DNA from: Halomarina litorea
GTDB taxonomy: Archaea > Halobacteriota > Halobacteria > Halobacteriales > Haloarculaceae
DNA length: 64,000 nt
Assembly (NCBI RefSeq): GCF_024227715.1
Contig: NZ_CP100448.1
Coordinates: forward strand, 620,001 to 684,000
Direction: 5' to 3'
The notes under the pieces are model-generated. The model did no database searches. It saw nothing but the letters and a program-made list of their open reading frames with translations, and had not been told where the DNA came from. The number at the start of each line of letters is the position of its first letter. The stretch's first letter is position 1. The position numbers were made by a program, and so were the translations under genes. Below are positions 1 to 10,605 of this stretch, in pieces.

Positions 1-454
1 GTTGCGCTCGGTGCGCACCTGTACCTCGCCGCTGTTCCGCGCGGTGGGCCGTCCCGACTACGTCGCGAAGATACACGCGATCCGACTGGCGGTCATGGCC
101 GCGGCCATCTACCCGTTAACCGATGCCTTCGGCCTCGCCGGGACCGCCCTGTCGGTCCTGCTCACGAGCGCCGTGGGCATCCCCATCGCGACGGCCCTGG
201 CGATTCGACTCGTCGACACCGACGTGCGCTCGCTGGTCGGCATCGTCGCCTTCCCCGCCGTCGGCAGCCTCACCATGGGTGCGTGCGCGTACACCGTCCG
301 GGAGTCCGTGACCCCGCTGTTCGGCGTGCTGGCGGGTTTCGTGGCGACCGTCGTCACCGGCGCGGTCGTCTACGGACTGGTCATGCTCGCGTTCGAACAG
401 CGCTTCGACATCGGCCTCTCCGAGTTCGTCGGGCAGGTCAAGGGGAGCTTCTGA
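1..454 (+). CDS. Polysaccharide flippase family protein, C-terminal part (5' truncated by window)
   Basis: The reading frame is open from the first base, so the gene starts before the window and only the last ~151 codons are seen. The visible part has about four hydrophobic segments: one after a conserved-looking GRPDYVAKIHAIRL stretch, then runs around residues 45-70, 78-98 and 105-130. A short cytoplasmic tail follows. The GRP/D-x-KIHAIRL pattern before a pair of helices is typical of Wzx/MurJ-type (MATE-like) oligosaccharide flippases that move lipid-linked glycans across the membrane. This fits a surface-glycan cluster lying upstream. The family call rests on the C-terminus only. Confidence 0.7.
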   Translation, partial: LRSVRTCTSPLFRAVGRPDYVAKIHAIRLAVMAAAIYPLTDAFGLAGTALSVLLTSAVGIPIATALAIRLVDTDVRSLVGIVAFPAVGSLTMGACAYTVRESVTPLFGVLAGFVATVVTGAVVYGLVMLAFEQRFDIGLSEFVGQVKGSF

Positions 455-511
455 GCGAGCGACGGCCCCTCCGGATGTCCCGGCCCTCGCAGGCCGCACC
501 ACCGCTCGATA

Positions 512-580
512 GGAGTAAATTACTCCATATACCGATAGGTAACACGGATATAACTATGCCCGTCTGTTACGATACCGATA
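512..580 (+). promoter_or_regulatory. Palindrome and direct repeats upstream of the ParB-like gene
   Basis: GGAGTAAATTACTCC (512-526) is a perfect palindrome with 7-bp arms around one central base. It is followed by two copies of ATACCGATA (529-537 and 572-580). Between the copies is an AT-rich GGATATAACTATG stretch (546-558) that could be the TATA element, about 30-39 nt before the ATG at 585. The local AT content is far above the surrounding sequence. A dimeric regulator bound at the palindrome is inferred, not shown. Confidence 0.45.
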
Positions 581-584
581 CAGT

Positions 585-1538
585 ATGGTCGTCGACCGTG
601 CTATCCGGCACTACCGCAAGGGGGGACTCCCCCGACTCCTGTCCAAGATGCGGGACCAGGCAGTCTTCAGCGCCGAACACGCGCTGTTCGCCCTCGAGCG
701 TGCCGCCCTGACCGACCGACAGTGGTTCGAGTACACCGTCTGGCGGAACCGACGCGGAGTCGATGCCGCCGCCGACCCGCGCCAACTGCGGTACGTGAAC
801 CCCGCGGAGATACTGTACACCTCGCCCTTCGAGACGCTGTTCTGCTTCCGGAAGTTCGGTGCCGTCCGGGGCGGTGACTGGGACCGCGACTGCGAACTGC
901 TCGCCGAGCGCTTCGACTACATCTGGGACGCCCTCGACGCCCGGTACGCCGAGGGCCGCGACTGGGAGGACGTCCCCCTCGTCCAGCAGGTGCTCGCCGG
1001 CGAGCGACGCTGGCGCTTCGCCACGGGCGAGGAGGTGTGGGACTGGGTCGAACGCCTCGACGAGGTCTACGACAGCATCCAGCGCGACGGCTACCGCTCC
1101 GCGCGCGAACTCCACGGTATCTCCTTCGAGGAGGCCGCGAGCGAGGAGTTCGACTCGCTCGCCGACCGCTTCCGCCCCGTCGCCAACGAGTCGATGCTCC
1201 TCGGCGACACCGACGACGTGACCATCTTCGACTGGATCGCCGATATCCAGGTGGACATCGGGCGCGACGGCGAGATACTCCAGCACAACGGCCGCCACCG
1301 GCTCTGGATGGCCCAGCACCTCGGCCTCGACGAGATTCCCGTCTGCGTCATCGTCCGCCACGAGGAGTGGCAGGCCCTGCGCGACGAGATCGCGAACGCG
1401 ACGAGCGTCGACGAGTTGAGCGACCGGGCGCGCCGCCACCTCGACCACCCCGACATGGTCGACGTCGCCGGCGGGTTGCGCACGGCCGAGTCCCCCCGCG
1501 CCGCCCCGAACCTCACCGCGACGCGCGCGGACGACTGA
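585..1538 (+). CDS. ParB/Srx-like domain hypothetical protein
   Basis: The product is 317 aa, soluble, without signal peptide or membrane segment. Residues 1-210 are helical, acidic and not recognised. Residues 223-260 read VDIGRDGEILQHNGRHRLW followed by a Leu-Gly and an IPVCVIVRH strand. This resembles the ParB/sulfiredoxin-fold core, in which a G-x-R/H-R motif binds nucleotide and a beta strand follows. Proteins of this size with such a core are commonly found in haloarchaeal glycan and glycosyltransferase regions, which agrees with the flippase 130 bp upstream. Function is unknown; CTPase, kinase or nuclease activity would all be guesses. The C-terminus (from ~290) looks disordered. Confidence 0.6.
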   Translation: MVVDRAIRHYRKGGLPRLLSKMRDQAVFSAEHALFALERAALTDRQWFEYTVWRNRRGVDAAADPRQLRYVNPAEILYTSPFETLFCFRKFGAVRGGDWDRDCELLAERFDYIWDALDARYAEGRDWEDVPLVQQVLAGERRWRFATGEEVWDWVERLDEVYDSIQRDGYRSARELHGISFEEAASEEFDSLADRFRPVANESMLLGDTDDVTIFDWIADIQVDIGRDGEILQHNGRHRLWMAQHLGLDEIPVCVIVRHEEWQALRDEIANATSVDELSDRARRHLDHPDMVDVAGGLRTAESPRAAPNLTATRADD

Positions 1539-1644
1539 GTCGAGACCGTCGATCCCGCGAACGGGACCGACTGGAGGACGGTCGACGAGCCGTCGGCTGC
1601 CCCGTCGAGGCCGACCACGGAAAAACGCGGGACGGTCGGTGCGG

Positions 1645-3825
<2,181 letters not shown>

Positions 3826-4064
3826 CTACTCCGGGCCGAGGGTTCGCTGTGGGCCAAACGAATCATCGGTTTCGCGAACTTCTGTTGGCGCGCGGGTCGT
3901 GTACATTACCCACGGGACAATGGTGCAGCCCCCTTCGCCCCCTGTCGGGTCGCCGGTCGTCGGGTCCTCGCGCCGGAGCGCGGTCACACACGGGGTCGCG
4001 GAGCGCTCGACGGAGTTCCCGGAACTGATCGACCCCGAGACGTCACGGTAGCGAGTAAGTGGAC

Positions 4065-4988
4065 TCAGACGACCCGATTGACCGGCCCCTCTCCACCGGC
4101 CAGTCGGTCGGCGTTCGTCGCCACGAGGTCCGCGACGGCCTCGTGGTAGTCGTTCGTCATCGCGGCGACGTGCGGCGTGAGGAGCACCTCGTCCATCCCC
4201 CACAGCGGCGAGTCCTCGGGGAGCGGTTCGGGGTCCAGCGCGTCCAGGCCCGCGCCCGCGATGCTCCCCGATTCGAGGGCCGCGACCAGCGCCGACTGCT
4301 CGACCACCTCGCCTCGCGCGACGTTGACGAGGTACGAGTCGGCGGGCATGGCGTCGAGTTCCGCCTCCCCGACCATCCCTCGCGTCTCCGCCGTGAGGGG
4401 GACGGTGAGGACGACGAACCGGGCGTCCGAGACGGCCTCGTGGAGTTCGTCGGGGGTGTACACCTCCCGCACGCCGGGGACGGGCGTGGGAGTCCGCCGG
4501 ACGCCCACCACGTCCATCCCGAGGGCGTCCAGTCGGGTGGCGACGCCCCGGCCGAGCGTCCCCAGTCCGACGACGCAGGCGCGTTCCCCGCCCAGCGTGA
4601 ACGCCGCCTCGTAGGGTTCGCGGTCCCACTCCGAACCCCGCTGTCGGTCCCGGTAGCGGTGCAGGCGGCGCGCGAAGGCCAGACACATCCCGCAGACCGT
4701 CTCGCCGACGCTCTCGCCGTGGATGCCCGTCGAGTTGGTGAACGTCACGCCGTACTCGCGGTAGGACTCGACGGGGTAGTCGTCGTACCCCGCGGTGATG
4801 GCGTGGACCCACGGCGCGTCGAGGAACGACTCGTCGTGGTCGAAGGCGACGACGCCGTCGAAGCCGGCCGGGTCGTCGGTCGTCTGGCTCTCGACGCCCC
4901 GCTCCGCGAGGGCGTCGACGAGGTACTGCGGGTCGAAGACAGGCTCGACTGAGGAGTGGACGGCGATGCGAGTTCCCGAAGTGGTCAT
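4065..4988 (-). CDS. D-2-hydroxyacid dehydrogenase (NAD-binding)
   Basis: The product is 307 aa, belonging to the D-isomer-specific 2-hydroxyacid dehydrogenase family, which reduces 2-keto acids with NAD(P)H. The NAD-binding Rossmann motif GLGTLG is at residues 141-146, inside ACVVGLGTLGRG. The catalytic triad is visible: Arg225 in NVARGEVVE, Glu254 in LDPEPLPEDSPLW and His273 in LLTPHVAAMT. NSTGIHGESVGE (85-96) is the conserved end of the substrate domain. Substrate cannot be told from sequence; phosphoglycerate, glyoxylate and other keto acids are all possible. It is transcribed in the same direction as katG but from its own region, and the upstream gene is 132 bp away. Confidence 0.9.
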   Translation of the reverse strand: MTTSGTRIAVHSSVEPVFDPQYLVDALAERGVESQTTDDPAGFDGVVAFDHDESFLDAPWVHAITAGYDDYPVESYREYGVTFTNSTGIHGESVGETVCGMCLAFARRLHRYRDRQRGSEWDREPYEAAFTLGGERACVVGLGTLGRGVATRLDALGMDVVGVRRTPTPVPGVREVYTPDELHEAVSDARFVVLTVPLTAETRGMVGEAELDAMPADSYLVNVARGEVVEQSALVAALESGSIAGAGLDALDPEPLPEDSPLWGMDEVLLTPHVAAMTNDYHEAVADLVATNADRLAGGEGPVNRVV

Positions 4989-5120
4989 GGTCGTTACTCC
5001 GGGCGAGGAGGTATGAATGTGAAGTGGGCGGCTCGGGTTGACTCCTCGTCACAAGGGGCTCGGTGGGGGTAACCCTCGTCACCGCCGCCCGGCGGTGGTT
5101 GACCCGCGCCCGGTATCCGC

Positions 5121-6425
5121 TTACTGGTTTCCGGTCCCCGCTACCCACCCCGCCCGCTCACGCGCATCGCGGGCGACCCGCGCCACGCCTGCCGCGTCGA
5201 GGACACCCACCTCGGTCACCAGCGAGACCACCTCCCCCGGCGTCACGTCGAACGTCGGGGCGAGTACCTCCAGCGAAGCGTCGCCGTCGTACACTTCGCT
5301 CGCCGGGCGGGGTTCGAGGTCGGGGTCCCCCGACTCGCCCTCGGGTCGTATCTTGTCTCGGGCCGTGACGACGACCGTCGGCACCCCCTCGTGGGCCGCC
5401 GCCAGCGCCGCCCCCCGCGTCCCGACCTTGTTCACCACGCGCCCGTCCGGGAGGACGGTATCCGCGCCGACGAGGACCGCGTCGATGGGTTCGGTGGCGA
5501 GGGCGTGCGCGACGGTCGAATCGGTGAGGAGCGTCACGGCCGTCGAGTCGGCGAGCGACTCGGCCACCCCGCGCCCCTCGCCACCGGGACGTGACTCGGC
5601 GACGAAGACTCGGTCTGGGGCGAGGCGGTCCAGCGTCTCGGCCACCGTCCCCGACCGCGAGAGCGTCAGGACCCGTTCCGCGCCGGCCAGTTCCTCGACG
5701 GCCCGGTCCGCGGCCGCTTCGTCCGCAGCGAGTGCGTCCTCGATGACCTCCTCGGCCCGGTTCCGAACCGCGGACGGGTCGCCGTCGGCGGCGTGCATGG
5801 CGCGGTCGATTCGCGTCACGACGACGGTCATGCTCGGTCTGGCCTCACGCAGGTCGCGGGCGAGTTCGGCCAGCGAGTCCCACTCAGCATCCCCCTCGTG
5901 TGCGTCTCGCGCCGCCCGGTCACGGAGGACTTCGAGCGCGCGCACCGACAGGTAGGCCGCGCCGTGGTCGCGGTCCTCCCGGACCGTCTCGACGGTGGGC
6001 GCGACGGCCTCGTAGGAGCGCCAGAGGTCGGGGACCGTCTCGCGGTCCAGCATCGCCGTCGGCGGGGCCCACTCGAACTCGCTCGTCTCCCGGTTCGTCT
6101 CGACGGCCCGCGAGTCGCACTCGAAGAGGAAGGGGTGGACGACCCACGTGCCGTGGTCGTCGTCGTGGGCGGGGAACGGGTCGCCCACGCGGACGAGGCT
6201 GACGCGGTCGCCGAGGCCCGTCTCCTGTCGAATCTCGGCGCGGGCGGCGTCGGCGGGTTCGCGGCCCGCGACTCCGTCCTCGCCGTCGCCCGGTTCGACG
6301 TGGCCCGCGACGCCGCCCCACCGGCCGGGGTAGGAGCCGACCGCGTCGGAGCGCCGCAGGAGGAGCACGTCGGTCCCGTTCCGCAGGAAGCAGGTGACGA
6401 CGGGGGTTCCCTCGGGGTCGGTCAT
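5121..6425 (-). CDS. NUDIX domain fused to eIF2B-alpha-like (ribose-1,5-bisphosphate isomerase-like) domain
   Basis: The product is 434 aa and has two domains. Residues 1-150 form a NUDIX hydrolase: VVTCFLRNGTDVLLLRR, a GGVAGHVEPGDGE loop and a Nudix helix AEIRQETGL. The Nudix box departs from consensus: there is an insertion before the helix, the first Arg is Ala and one Glu is Gln. Residues ~185-434 match the eIF2B alpha/beta/delta superfamily, which includes R15P isomerase: VFVAESRPGGEGRG, IDAVLVGADTVLPDGRVVNK, then GTRGAALAAAHEGVPTVVV. GADxVLxDG..NKVGT is the family substrate-site signature. It probably works on a sugar phosphate or nucleotide rather than in translation. Reaction unknown; haloarchaea metabolise nucleosides through R15P, so a role there is plausible. 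Confidence 0.85.
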   Translation of the reverse strand: MTDPEGTPVVTCFLRNGTDVLLLRRSDAVGSYPGRWGGVAGHVEPGDGEDGVAGREPADAARAEIRQETGLGDRVSLVRVGDPFPAHDDDHGTWVVHPFLFECDSRAVETNRETSEFEWAPPTAMLDRETVPDLWRSYEAVAPTVETVREDRDHGAAYLSVRALEVLRDRAARDAHEGDAEWDSLAELARDLREARPSMTVVVTRIDRAMHAADGDPSAVRNRAEEVIEDALAADEAAADRAVEELAGAERVLTLSRSGTVAETLDRLAPDRVFVAESRPGGEGRGVAESLADSTAVTLLTDSTVAHALATEPIDAVLVGADTVLPDGRVVNKVGTRGAALAAAHEGVPTVVVTARDKIRPEGESGDPDLEPRPASEVYDGDASLEVLAPTFDVTPGEVVSLVTEVGVLDAAGVARVARDARERAGWVAGTGNQ

Positions 6426-6503
6426 GCGCCGTGGTCGCGTCGCGGGGGCAAGAACCCGACGACCGGGTCATCGCTTAAGCCCCAGTGGGGTGAGATGCGG
6501 GGT

Positions 6504-7061
6504 ATGCAGCTAGCCATCCTCGCCGACACGCACGTCCCGTCGCGCGCCGACGCCATCCCCGACTGGGTCCGCGAGGCCGTCCGGGCGGCAGACCACGTCG
6601 TCCACGCCGGTGACTTCGACTCGCAGGAGACCTACGACCAGATAGCCGACCTCTCGGCGGAACTCACCGCCGTTCGGGGGAACATGGACCCCGAACTGGA
6701 CCCGGAACTCCCCGAGACGACGACGGTCGAACTCGGCGGCGTCCGGTTCGTCGTCACCCACGGGACCGGCCCCATCGAGGACAACCACGACCGCGTCGTC
6801 GGTATCGTCCGCGAGGTGGTGGCGGACACCGACGACGACCTGCCTCTCGTCGGCGTCTCGGGGCACACCCACCACCTCGTCGACGAGACAGTCGAGTCGG
6901 AAGACCGGGGCGACTCCGCCCGACAGACGCCCTTCGCGCCGACGGTGCGCCTGCTCAACCCCGGGAGCGCGACGGGTGCGGACCCCGCCGAGTTCCCCTC
7001 GATGTACCTCGTCGAGGTGGAAGACGGCGACCTCGAGGTGCACGTCGAGAAGCACGAGTGA
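6504..7061 (+). CDS. YfcE/MJ0936-type metallophosphoesterase
   Basis: The product is 185 aa, the normal size for this calcineurin-like phosphodiesterase family. The metal ligands are all visible: ADTHVPS (DxH, residues ~7-9), HAGDFDS (GD), VRGNMDPE (GNxD), VTHGTGP (H) and GHTHH (GHxH). It is a soluble two-metal enzyme and the natural substrate is unknown. The ATG at 6504 was chosen because GGTGAG (6489-6494) sits 9 nt upstream. An in-frame ATG at 6495 directly abuts that site. It is divergent from the NUDIX fusion gene, with a 78-bp shared promoter region. Confidence 0.88.
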   Translation: MQLAILADTHVPSRADAIPDWVREAVRAADHVVHAGDFDSQETYDQIADLSAELTAVRGNMDPELDPELPETTTVELGGVRFVVTHGTGPIEDNHDRVVGIVREVVADTDDDLPLVGVSGHTHHLVDETVESEDRGDSARQTPFAPTVRLLNPGSATGADPAEFPSMYLVEVEDGDLEVHVEKHE

Positions 7062-7086
7062 GGTAGGCCTCTCCGGTACCGGACCT

Positions 7087-7094
7087 GTTTATAC
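7087..7094 (+). promoter_or_regulatory. Probable cofE TATA box
   Basis: GTTTATAC lies 23-30 nt before the cofE ATG in otherwise GC-rich DNA, which predicts a leaderless cofE-mer transcript. Confidence 0.5.
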
Positions 7095-7116
7095 GGGCGG
7101 ATTCCGACCTCCCGGT

Positions 7117-7869
7117 ATGGAACTGTTCGCCGTCCCCGACCTGCCCGAGATACGGTCGGGCGACGACCTCGCGTCGCTGGTCGCGGACCGCGTCGACCTG
7201 CGGGCGGGCGACGTGGTCTGCGTAGCGAGTACGGTCGTCTCGAAGGCCGAGGGGCGCACCGTCGACCTCGCGGACGTGACGGCGGGCGAGCGCGCACGCT
7301 CGGTCGCCGCCCGCCTCGAACGCATCACCGGCGAGGAGAAGGACCCCCGGTTCGCGCAGGTCGTCATCGAGGAGTCGAGCGACCTCGTGATGGAGGCCCC
7401 GTTCCTCCTCACGGAGACGCGCTTCGGGCACATCACCGTCAACGCGGGCATCGACCGCTCGAACGTCCCCGGCGCGGACCTCCTCTTGCTCCCGGCGGAC
7501 CCGACGGCGAGTGCTGCGCGACTCCACGAGGAGTGGGGCGTCCCCGCCGTCGTGACCGACACCTGCGGGCGGCCCTTCCGGCACGGACAGCGCGGGGTCG
7601 CCATCGGGTGGGCCGGGATGCCCGCCTCGCGAGACTGGCGCGGCGAGACCGACCGCGACGGCCGGGAACTCGACGTCACCGTCGAGTCGGTGGTGGACGA
7701 ACTCGCCGCCGCCGCGAACCTCCTCTCGGGCGAGGGCGACGGCGGCACGCCCGTCGTCGTCGTCCGCGGCTTCGAGTTCGGCGACCACGCCGGCAGCGAC
7801 GAACTGTTCAGGAGCTACGAGGACGACCTCGTCCGGCAGGCCCTCCAGGAGTGGGAGTTCGACGGATGA
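7117..7869 (+). CDS. cofE: Coenzyme F420-0:L-glutamate ligase CofE
   Basis: The product is 250 aa, the usual length for archaeal CofE. CofE adds L-glutamates to F420-0 with GTP to build the poly-glutamate tail. The family pattern is clear: VCVASTVVSKAEGR near the N-terminus, then ITVNAGIDRSNVPG, LLPADPTASAARLHEEWG and VVTDTCGRPFRHGQRGVAIG, the last being the nucleotide/metal site. It ends in ATGA overlap with the next gene, a member of the F420-dependent luciferase-like family, so the two are almost certainly co-transcribed and linked to F420 metabolism. The start at 7117 follows a good TATA box. Confidence 0.93.
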   Translation: MELFAVPDLPEIRSGDDLASLVADRVDLRAGDVVCVASTVVSKAEGRTVDLADVTAGERARSVAARLERITGEEKDPRFAQVVIEESSDLVMEAPFLLTETRFGHITVNAGIDRSNVPGADLLLLPADPTASAARLHEEWGVPAVVTDTCGRPFRHGQRGVAIGWAGMPASRDWRGETDRDGRELDVTVESVVDELAAAANLLSGEGDGGTPVVVVRGFEFGDHAGSDELFRSYEDDLVRQALQEWEFDG

Positions 7870-8855
7870 GAGGTATCGAACTCACCCCCGAGCACCCGAC
7901 GGAGCGAATCGCGGGCCTCGCGGTCCGCGCCGAGGACGCGGGCTTCGACACCGTGTTCGCGACGTGTCACTACAACAACCGCGACCCGTTCGTCGCGCTG
8001 ACGCGAATCGCCGACGCCACCGAGTCGGTCAGGCTGGGACCGGGCGTCGCGAACCCCTACGAGACCCACCCCGTCCGCCTCGCCTCGCAGGTGGCGACCC
8101 TCGACGAGGCCAGCGGCGGGCGGGCGGTGTTCGGCGTCGGCCCCGGCGACCCCTCGACGCTCCGCAACCTCGGCATCGACCGCGAGCGGGGGCTGAGCGC
8201 GACGCTGGAGGCGTTCGAGACCGCACGGGACCTCTGGGCCGGCGAGCGCGTGAGCCACGAAGGGACCTTCGCGGCGACGGACGCGGGCCTGAACTACGAC
8301 CCCCCGAGCGGCGAGTCGATTCCGGTGTACGTCGGCGGCGAGGGCCCCCACATGTGTCGGATGGCCGCGAAACACGCCGACGGGTTGCTGTTCAACGGGT
8401 CGCACCCCGACGACCTCGCGTGGGCGCGCGCGCAGGTCGAGCAGGGGCTCGACGAGCGACCCGCGGGGCGGGGCGACTTCGACCTCGCGGCCTACGCGAG
8501 CGTCAGCGTGGCCGAGGACGCCGACGAGGCCCGTGAAGCGGCCCGTCCCCCGGCGGCGTTCATCGCGGCGGGGGCGGCTCCCCCCGTCCTGGACAGACAC
8601 GGCATCGACCGGGAGCGAGCGAGTGAAATCGGCGACGCCATCAGCGCCGGGGCGTTCTCCGAGGCGTTCGAGCGCGTGACGCCCGCGATGCTGGAGGCGT
8701 TCTGTGCGACGGGGACGGTCGAGACGGTGGCCGAACGGGTGGCGGACATCCTCGACCACGCCGACAGCGTGGTGGTGGGGTCGCCGCTCGGTCCCGACCT
8801 GGAAGCGGCGGTGGACCTCGCGGCGCGTGCGCTGGACGACGCGGGCGCGGAGTGA
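7866..8855 (+). CDS. mer: Mer-type 5,10-methylenetetrahydromethanopterin/folate reductase (luciferase-like)
   Basis: The product is 329 aa with a luciferase-like (LLM) TIM-barrel fold. Mer uses reduced F420 in methanogens. Halophiles lack methanopterin and the homologue is thought to act on folate C1 units; that part is family knowledge. Visible features: VFATCHYNNRDPFVALTRIA, LGPGVANPYETHPVRLASQ, GGRAVFGVGPGDPSTLRNLG and VPVYVGGEGPHM-like IPVYVGGEGP. The YVGGEGP and GVGPGD turns are cofactor-binding loops in this family. The start ATG overlaps the cofE stop (ATGA). Other F420-dependent LLM oxidoreductases are the main alternative, but the N-terminus and size favour Mer. Confidence 0.85.
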   Translation: MRGIELTPEHPTERIAGLAVRAEDAGFDTVFATCHYNNRDPFVALTRIADATESVRLGPGVANPYETHPVRLASQVATLDEASGGRAVFGVGPGDPSTLRNLGIDRERGLSATLEAFETARDLWAGERVSHEGTFAATDAGLNYDPPSGESIPVYVGGEGPHMCRMAAKHADGLLFNGSHPDDLAWARAQVEQGLDERPAGRGDFDLAAYASVSVAEDADEAREAARPPAAFIAAGAAPPVLDRHGIDRERASEIGDAISAGAFSEAFERVTPAMLEAFCATGTVETVAERVADILDHADSVVVGSPLGPDLEAAVDLAARALDDAGAE

Positions 8856-8865
8856 GGGTCCGAGA

Positions 8866-9108
8866 TTACCGGCCGCGGAACTCCTGTTCGCGGCGCTCGC
8901 GGTGGCCCTTGCCCGGCGTCGGGAGGTTGCCGGCGGGGCGGACGAGCGCACCGAAGACGAGGTAGCCGAAGACGACGCTGGCGACGACGAGGAAGATGGC
9001 CCCCGAGAGGAGCATGGCGCTCTGCATGACGCTCCCTCCCGCGATCTCGCCGAAGTTGACGACGAGGTCGACGACGCTCTGGACCAGTTCCACGGGTAGA
9101 CTCTGCAT
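8866..9108 (-). CDS. Small single-span membrane protein, unknown
   Basis: The product is 80 aa. One strong transmembrane helix covers about residues 30-56 (SAMLLSGAIFLVVASVVFGY onward). An amphipathic N-terminal stretch (PVELVQSVVDLVVNFGEIAG) precedes it. The tail (57-80) is very basic, with KGHRERREQEFRGR, so it should be cytoplasmic. It is convergent with mer, only 10 bp apart, and divergent from the next small zinc protein. I do not recognise a function. The length, composition and clean start support a real gene. Confidence 0.65.
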   Translation of the reverse strand: MQSLPVELVQSVVDLVVNFGEIAGGSVMQSAMLLSGAIFLVVASVVFGYLVFGALVRPAGNLPTPGKGHRERREQEFRGR

Positions 9109-9186
9109 ATCTCACGGTACAGGCGGGCCGGTACTTGTGTGTGTCCGTCCGTCACGGCTATACGTCGCGCGCCGCGAGTGCGGACG

Positions 9187-9495
9187 ATGAGTCCCGACCG
9201 CTCGCTCGACGACTTCCTCGGCCCCGGCGAGGACGACGGCACGGACGATGGCGGGGGCGACGAGACGACGGAGGACTCCGACCCGGTCGCGGAATCGGGC
9301 GACCCGACCGGAACCGACCCGACCGAGTCCGGCGCGCCGGAGGCCGACGCCCCCGCCGAACTCGTCGTGCGCCCGGCACGGTCCACGATGGACTGGACGC
9401 CGGGCGGTGCCCCCTGCGAGGCCTGCGGCGCGTCCGCCGACCGCCGCTGGCGCGACGGCGACCGACTGGTCTGTGCCGACTGCAAGGAGTGGTAG
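9187..9495 (+). CDS. Small acidic protein with C-terminal zinc ribbon
   Basis: The product is 102 aa. Residues 1-60 are an extremely acidic, probably disordered region rich in Asp, Glu, Thr and Pro. The C-terminus holds two knuckles, CEACG and CADC near the last residues, forming a likely four-Cys zinc site. The conserved-looking RPARSTMDWTPGGAPCEACG lies just before it. Haloarchaea encode many small zinc-knuckle proteins of unknown role, possibly regulators or RNA binders. The start was set at the ATG at 9187; the frame upstream has no better start. Confidence 0.7.
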   Translation: MSPDRSLDDFLGPGEDDGTDDGGGDETTEDSDPVAESGDPTGTDPTESGAPEADAPAELVVRPARSTMDWTPGGAPCEACGASADRRWRDGDRLVCADCKEW

Positions 9496-9639
9496 GTCGC
9501 GCGCCTCGACACCTGTTCTCACGACCGCACGAACCCAGCAAAGTTACTAATCCGCGGGCCGTGTTCCTCGTGTGAGAGACTGCCACGCTCGATATGCCCG
9601 ACAGAAGAGATATACGGCTCTCCGGAAGATCCTGTAACG

Positions 9640-10605
9640 ATGAGTGACAATCTCACCGCCGAGGCTGGCGGGGACGTCGACCCCGCCGACGTCGAGGCGG
9701 CGGGCGACCTCGCCCGACGGGTCACGGAGAACGTCGAACGCGTCATCGTCGGCCACCACGTGGTCGTCGAGCACCTCGTGACGGCGGTTCTGGCTCGCGG
9801 CCACGTGCTCCTCGAGGACGTCCCCGGCGTGGGCAAGACGATGCTCGCTCGTGCGGTCTCCCGCTCCGTGGACTGTTCGTTCAAGCGCGTCCAGTTCACC
9901 CCGGACCTCCTCCCCACCGACGTGACGGGCGTCAACGTGTTCAACCAGAAGACCCGCGAGTTCGACTTCCGGCCCGGTCCCATCTTCGCCAACGTGGTCC
10001 TCGCCGACGAGATCAACCGCGCGCCCCCCAAGACCCAGTCCGCGCTCCTCGAAGCGATGGAAGAAGAGCAGGTCACCGTCGACGGGACGACCCGTCGGGT
10101 CCCCGACCCCTTCACCGTCATCGCGACGCAGAACTCCGTCGAGCGCGACCGGACGTACGAACTGCCCGCCGCGGAACTCGACCGCTTTACGAAGAAGCTC
10201 CACCTCGGCTACCCGAGCGAGGCCGACGAGTCGCGGGTGCTCGCCCGCGTCGTCGGCGAACACCCCATCGAGTCGCTCGAACCCGTCACGACGGCGGCCG
10301 ACCTCGTCGCGGCGCGCCGCACCGTCGCCAACGTCCGCGTCGAGGACGCCGTCCGCGAGTACGTCACCCGACTCGCCCGCTACACCCGCGAACACGCCGA
10401 ACTCGGCGTGAGTCCCCGCGGGTCTATCGCCCTCCTCCGGGCCGCACAGGCCCGGGCGGCCCTCGACGGCCGCGACTACGTCGTCCCCGACGACGTGCAA
10501 CGCGAGGCCGTCGTGACGCTCGCGCACCGAATCCGCCCGGCCGCAGGCGGCGACCTCTCGGCCCGCGACCTCGTCCAGCGGGCGCTCGACACCGTCGACG
10601 TATGA
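9640..10605 (+). CDS. MoxR-family AAA+ ATPase
   Basis: The product is 321 aa. Walker A GVGKT is at residues 63-67 (EDVPGVGKTMLARAV). Walker B and the family-specific loop follow at ~121-135 (LADEINRAPPKTQSALLEAM). Sensor 1 is ATQNSVE, and the C-terminal lid includes SPRGSIALLRAAQARA. MoxR ATPases act as chaperones that fold or activate partner proteins and are typically encoded next to a DUF58 protein, as here. The gene is first in a three-gene operon with ATGA overlaps at both junctions. Membrane or cell-envelope protein maturation is the likely setting. Confidence 0.95.
   Translation: MSDNLTAEAGGDVDPADVEAAGDLARRVTENVERVIVGHHVVVEHLVTAVLARGHVLLEDVPGVGKTMLARAVSRSVDCSFKRVQFTPDLLPTDVTGVNVFNQKTREFDFRPGPIFANVVLADEINRAPPKTQSALLEAMEEEQVTVDGTTRRVPDPFTVIATQNSVERDRTYELPAAELDRFTKKLHLGYPSEADESRVLARVVGEHPIESLEPVTTAADLVAARRTVANVRVEDAVREYVTRLARYTREHAELGVSPRGSIALLRAAQARAALDGRDYVVPDDVQREAVVTLAHRIRPAAGGDLSARDLVQRALDTVDV

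Noticed and set aside
3961-4030. CGCGGAGCG in the katG upstream gap as a further repeat copy
   Set aside because: The flanks pair over only about four bases, so it does not form the long-armed hairpin seen at 39686.
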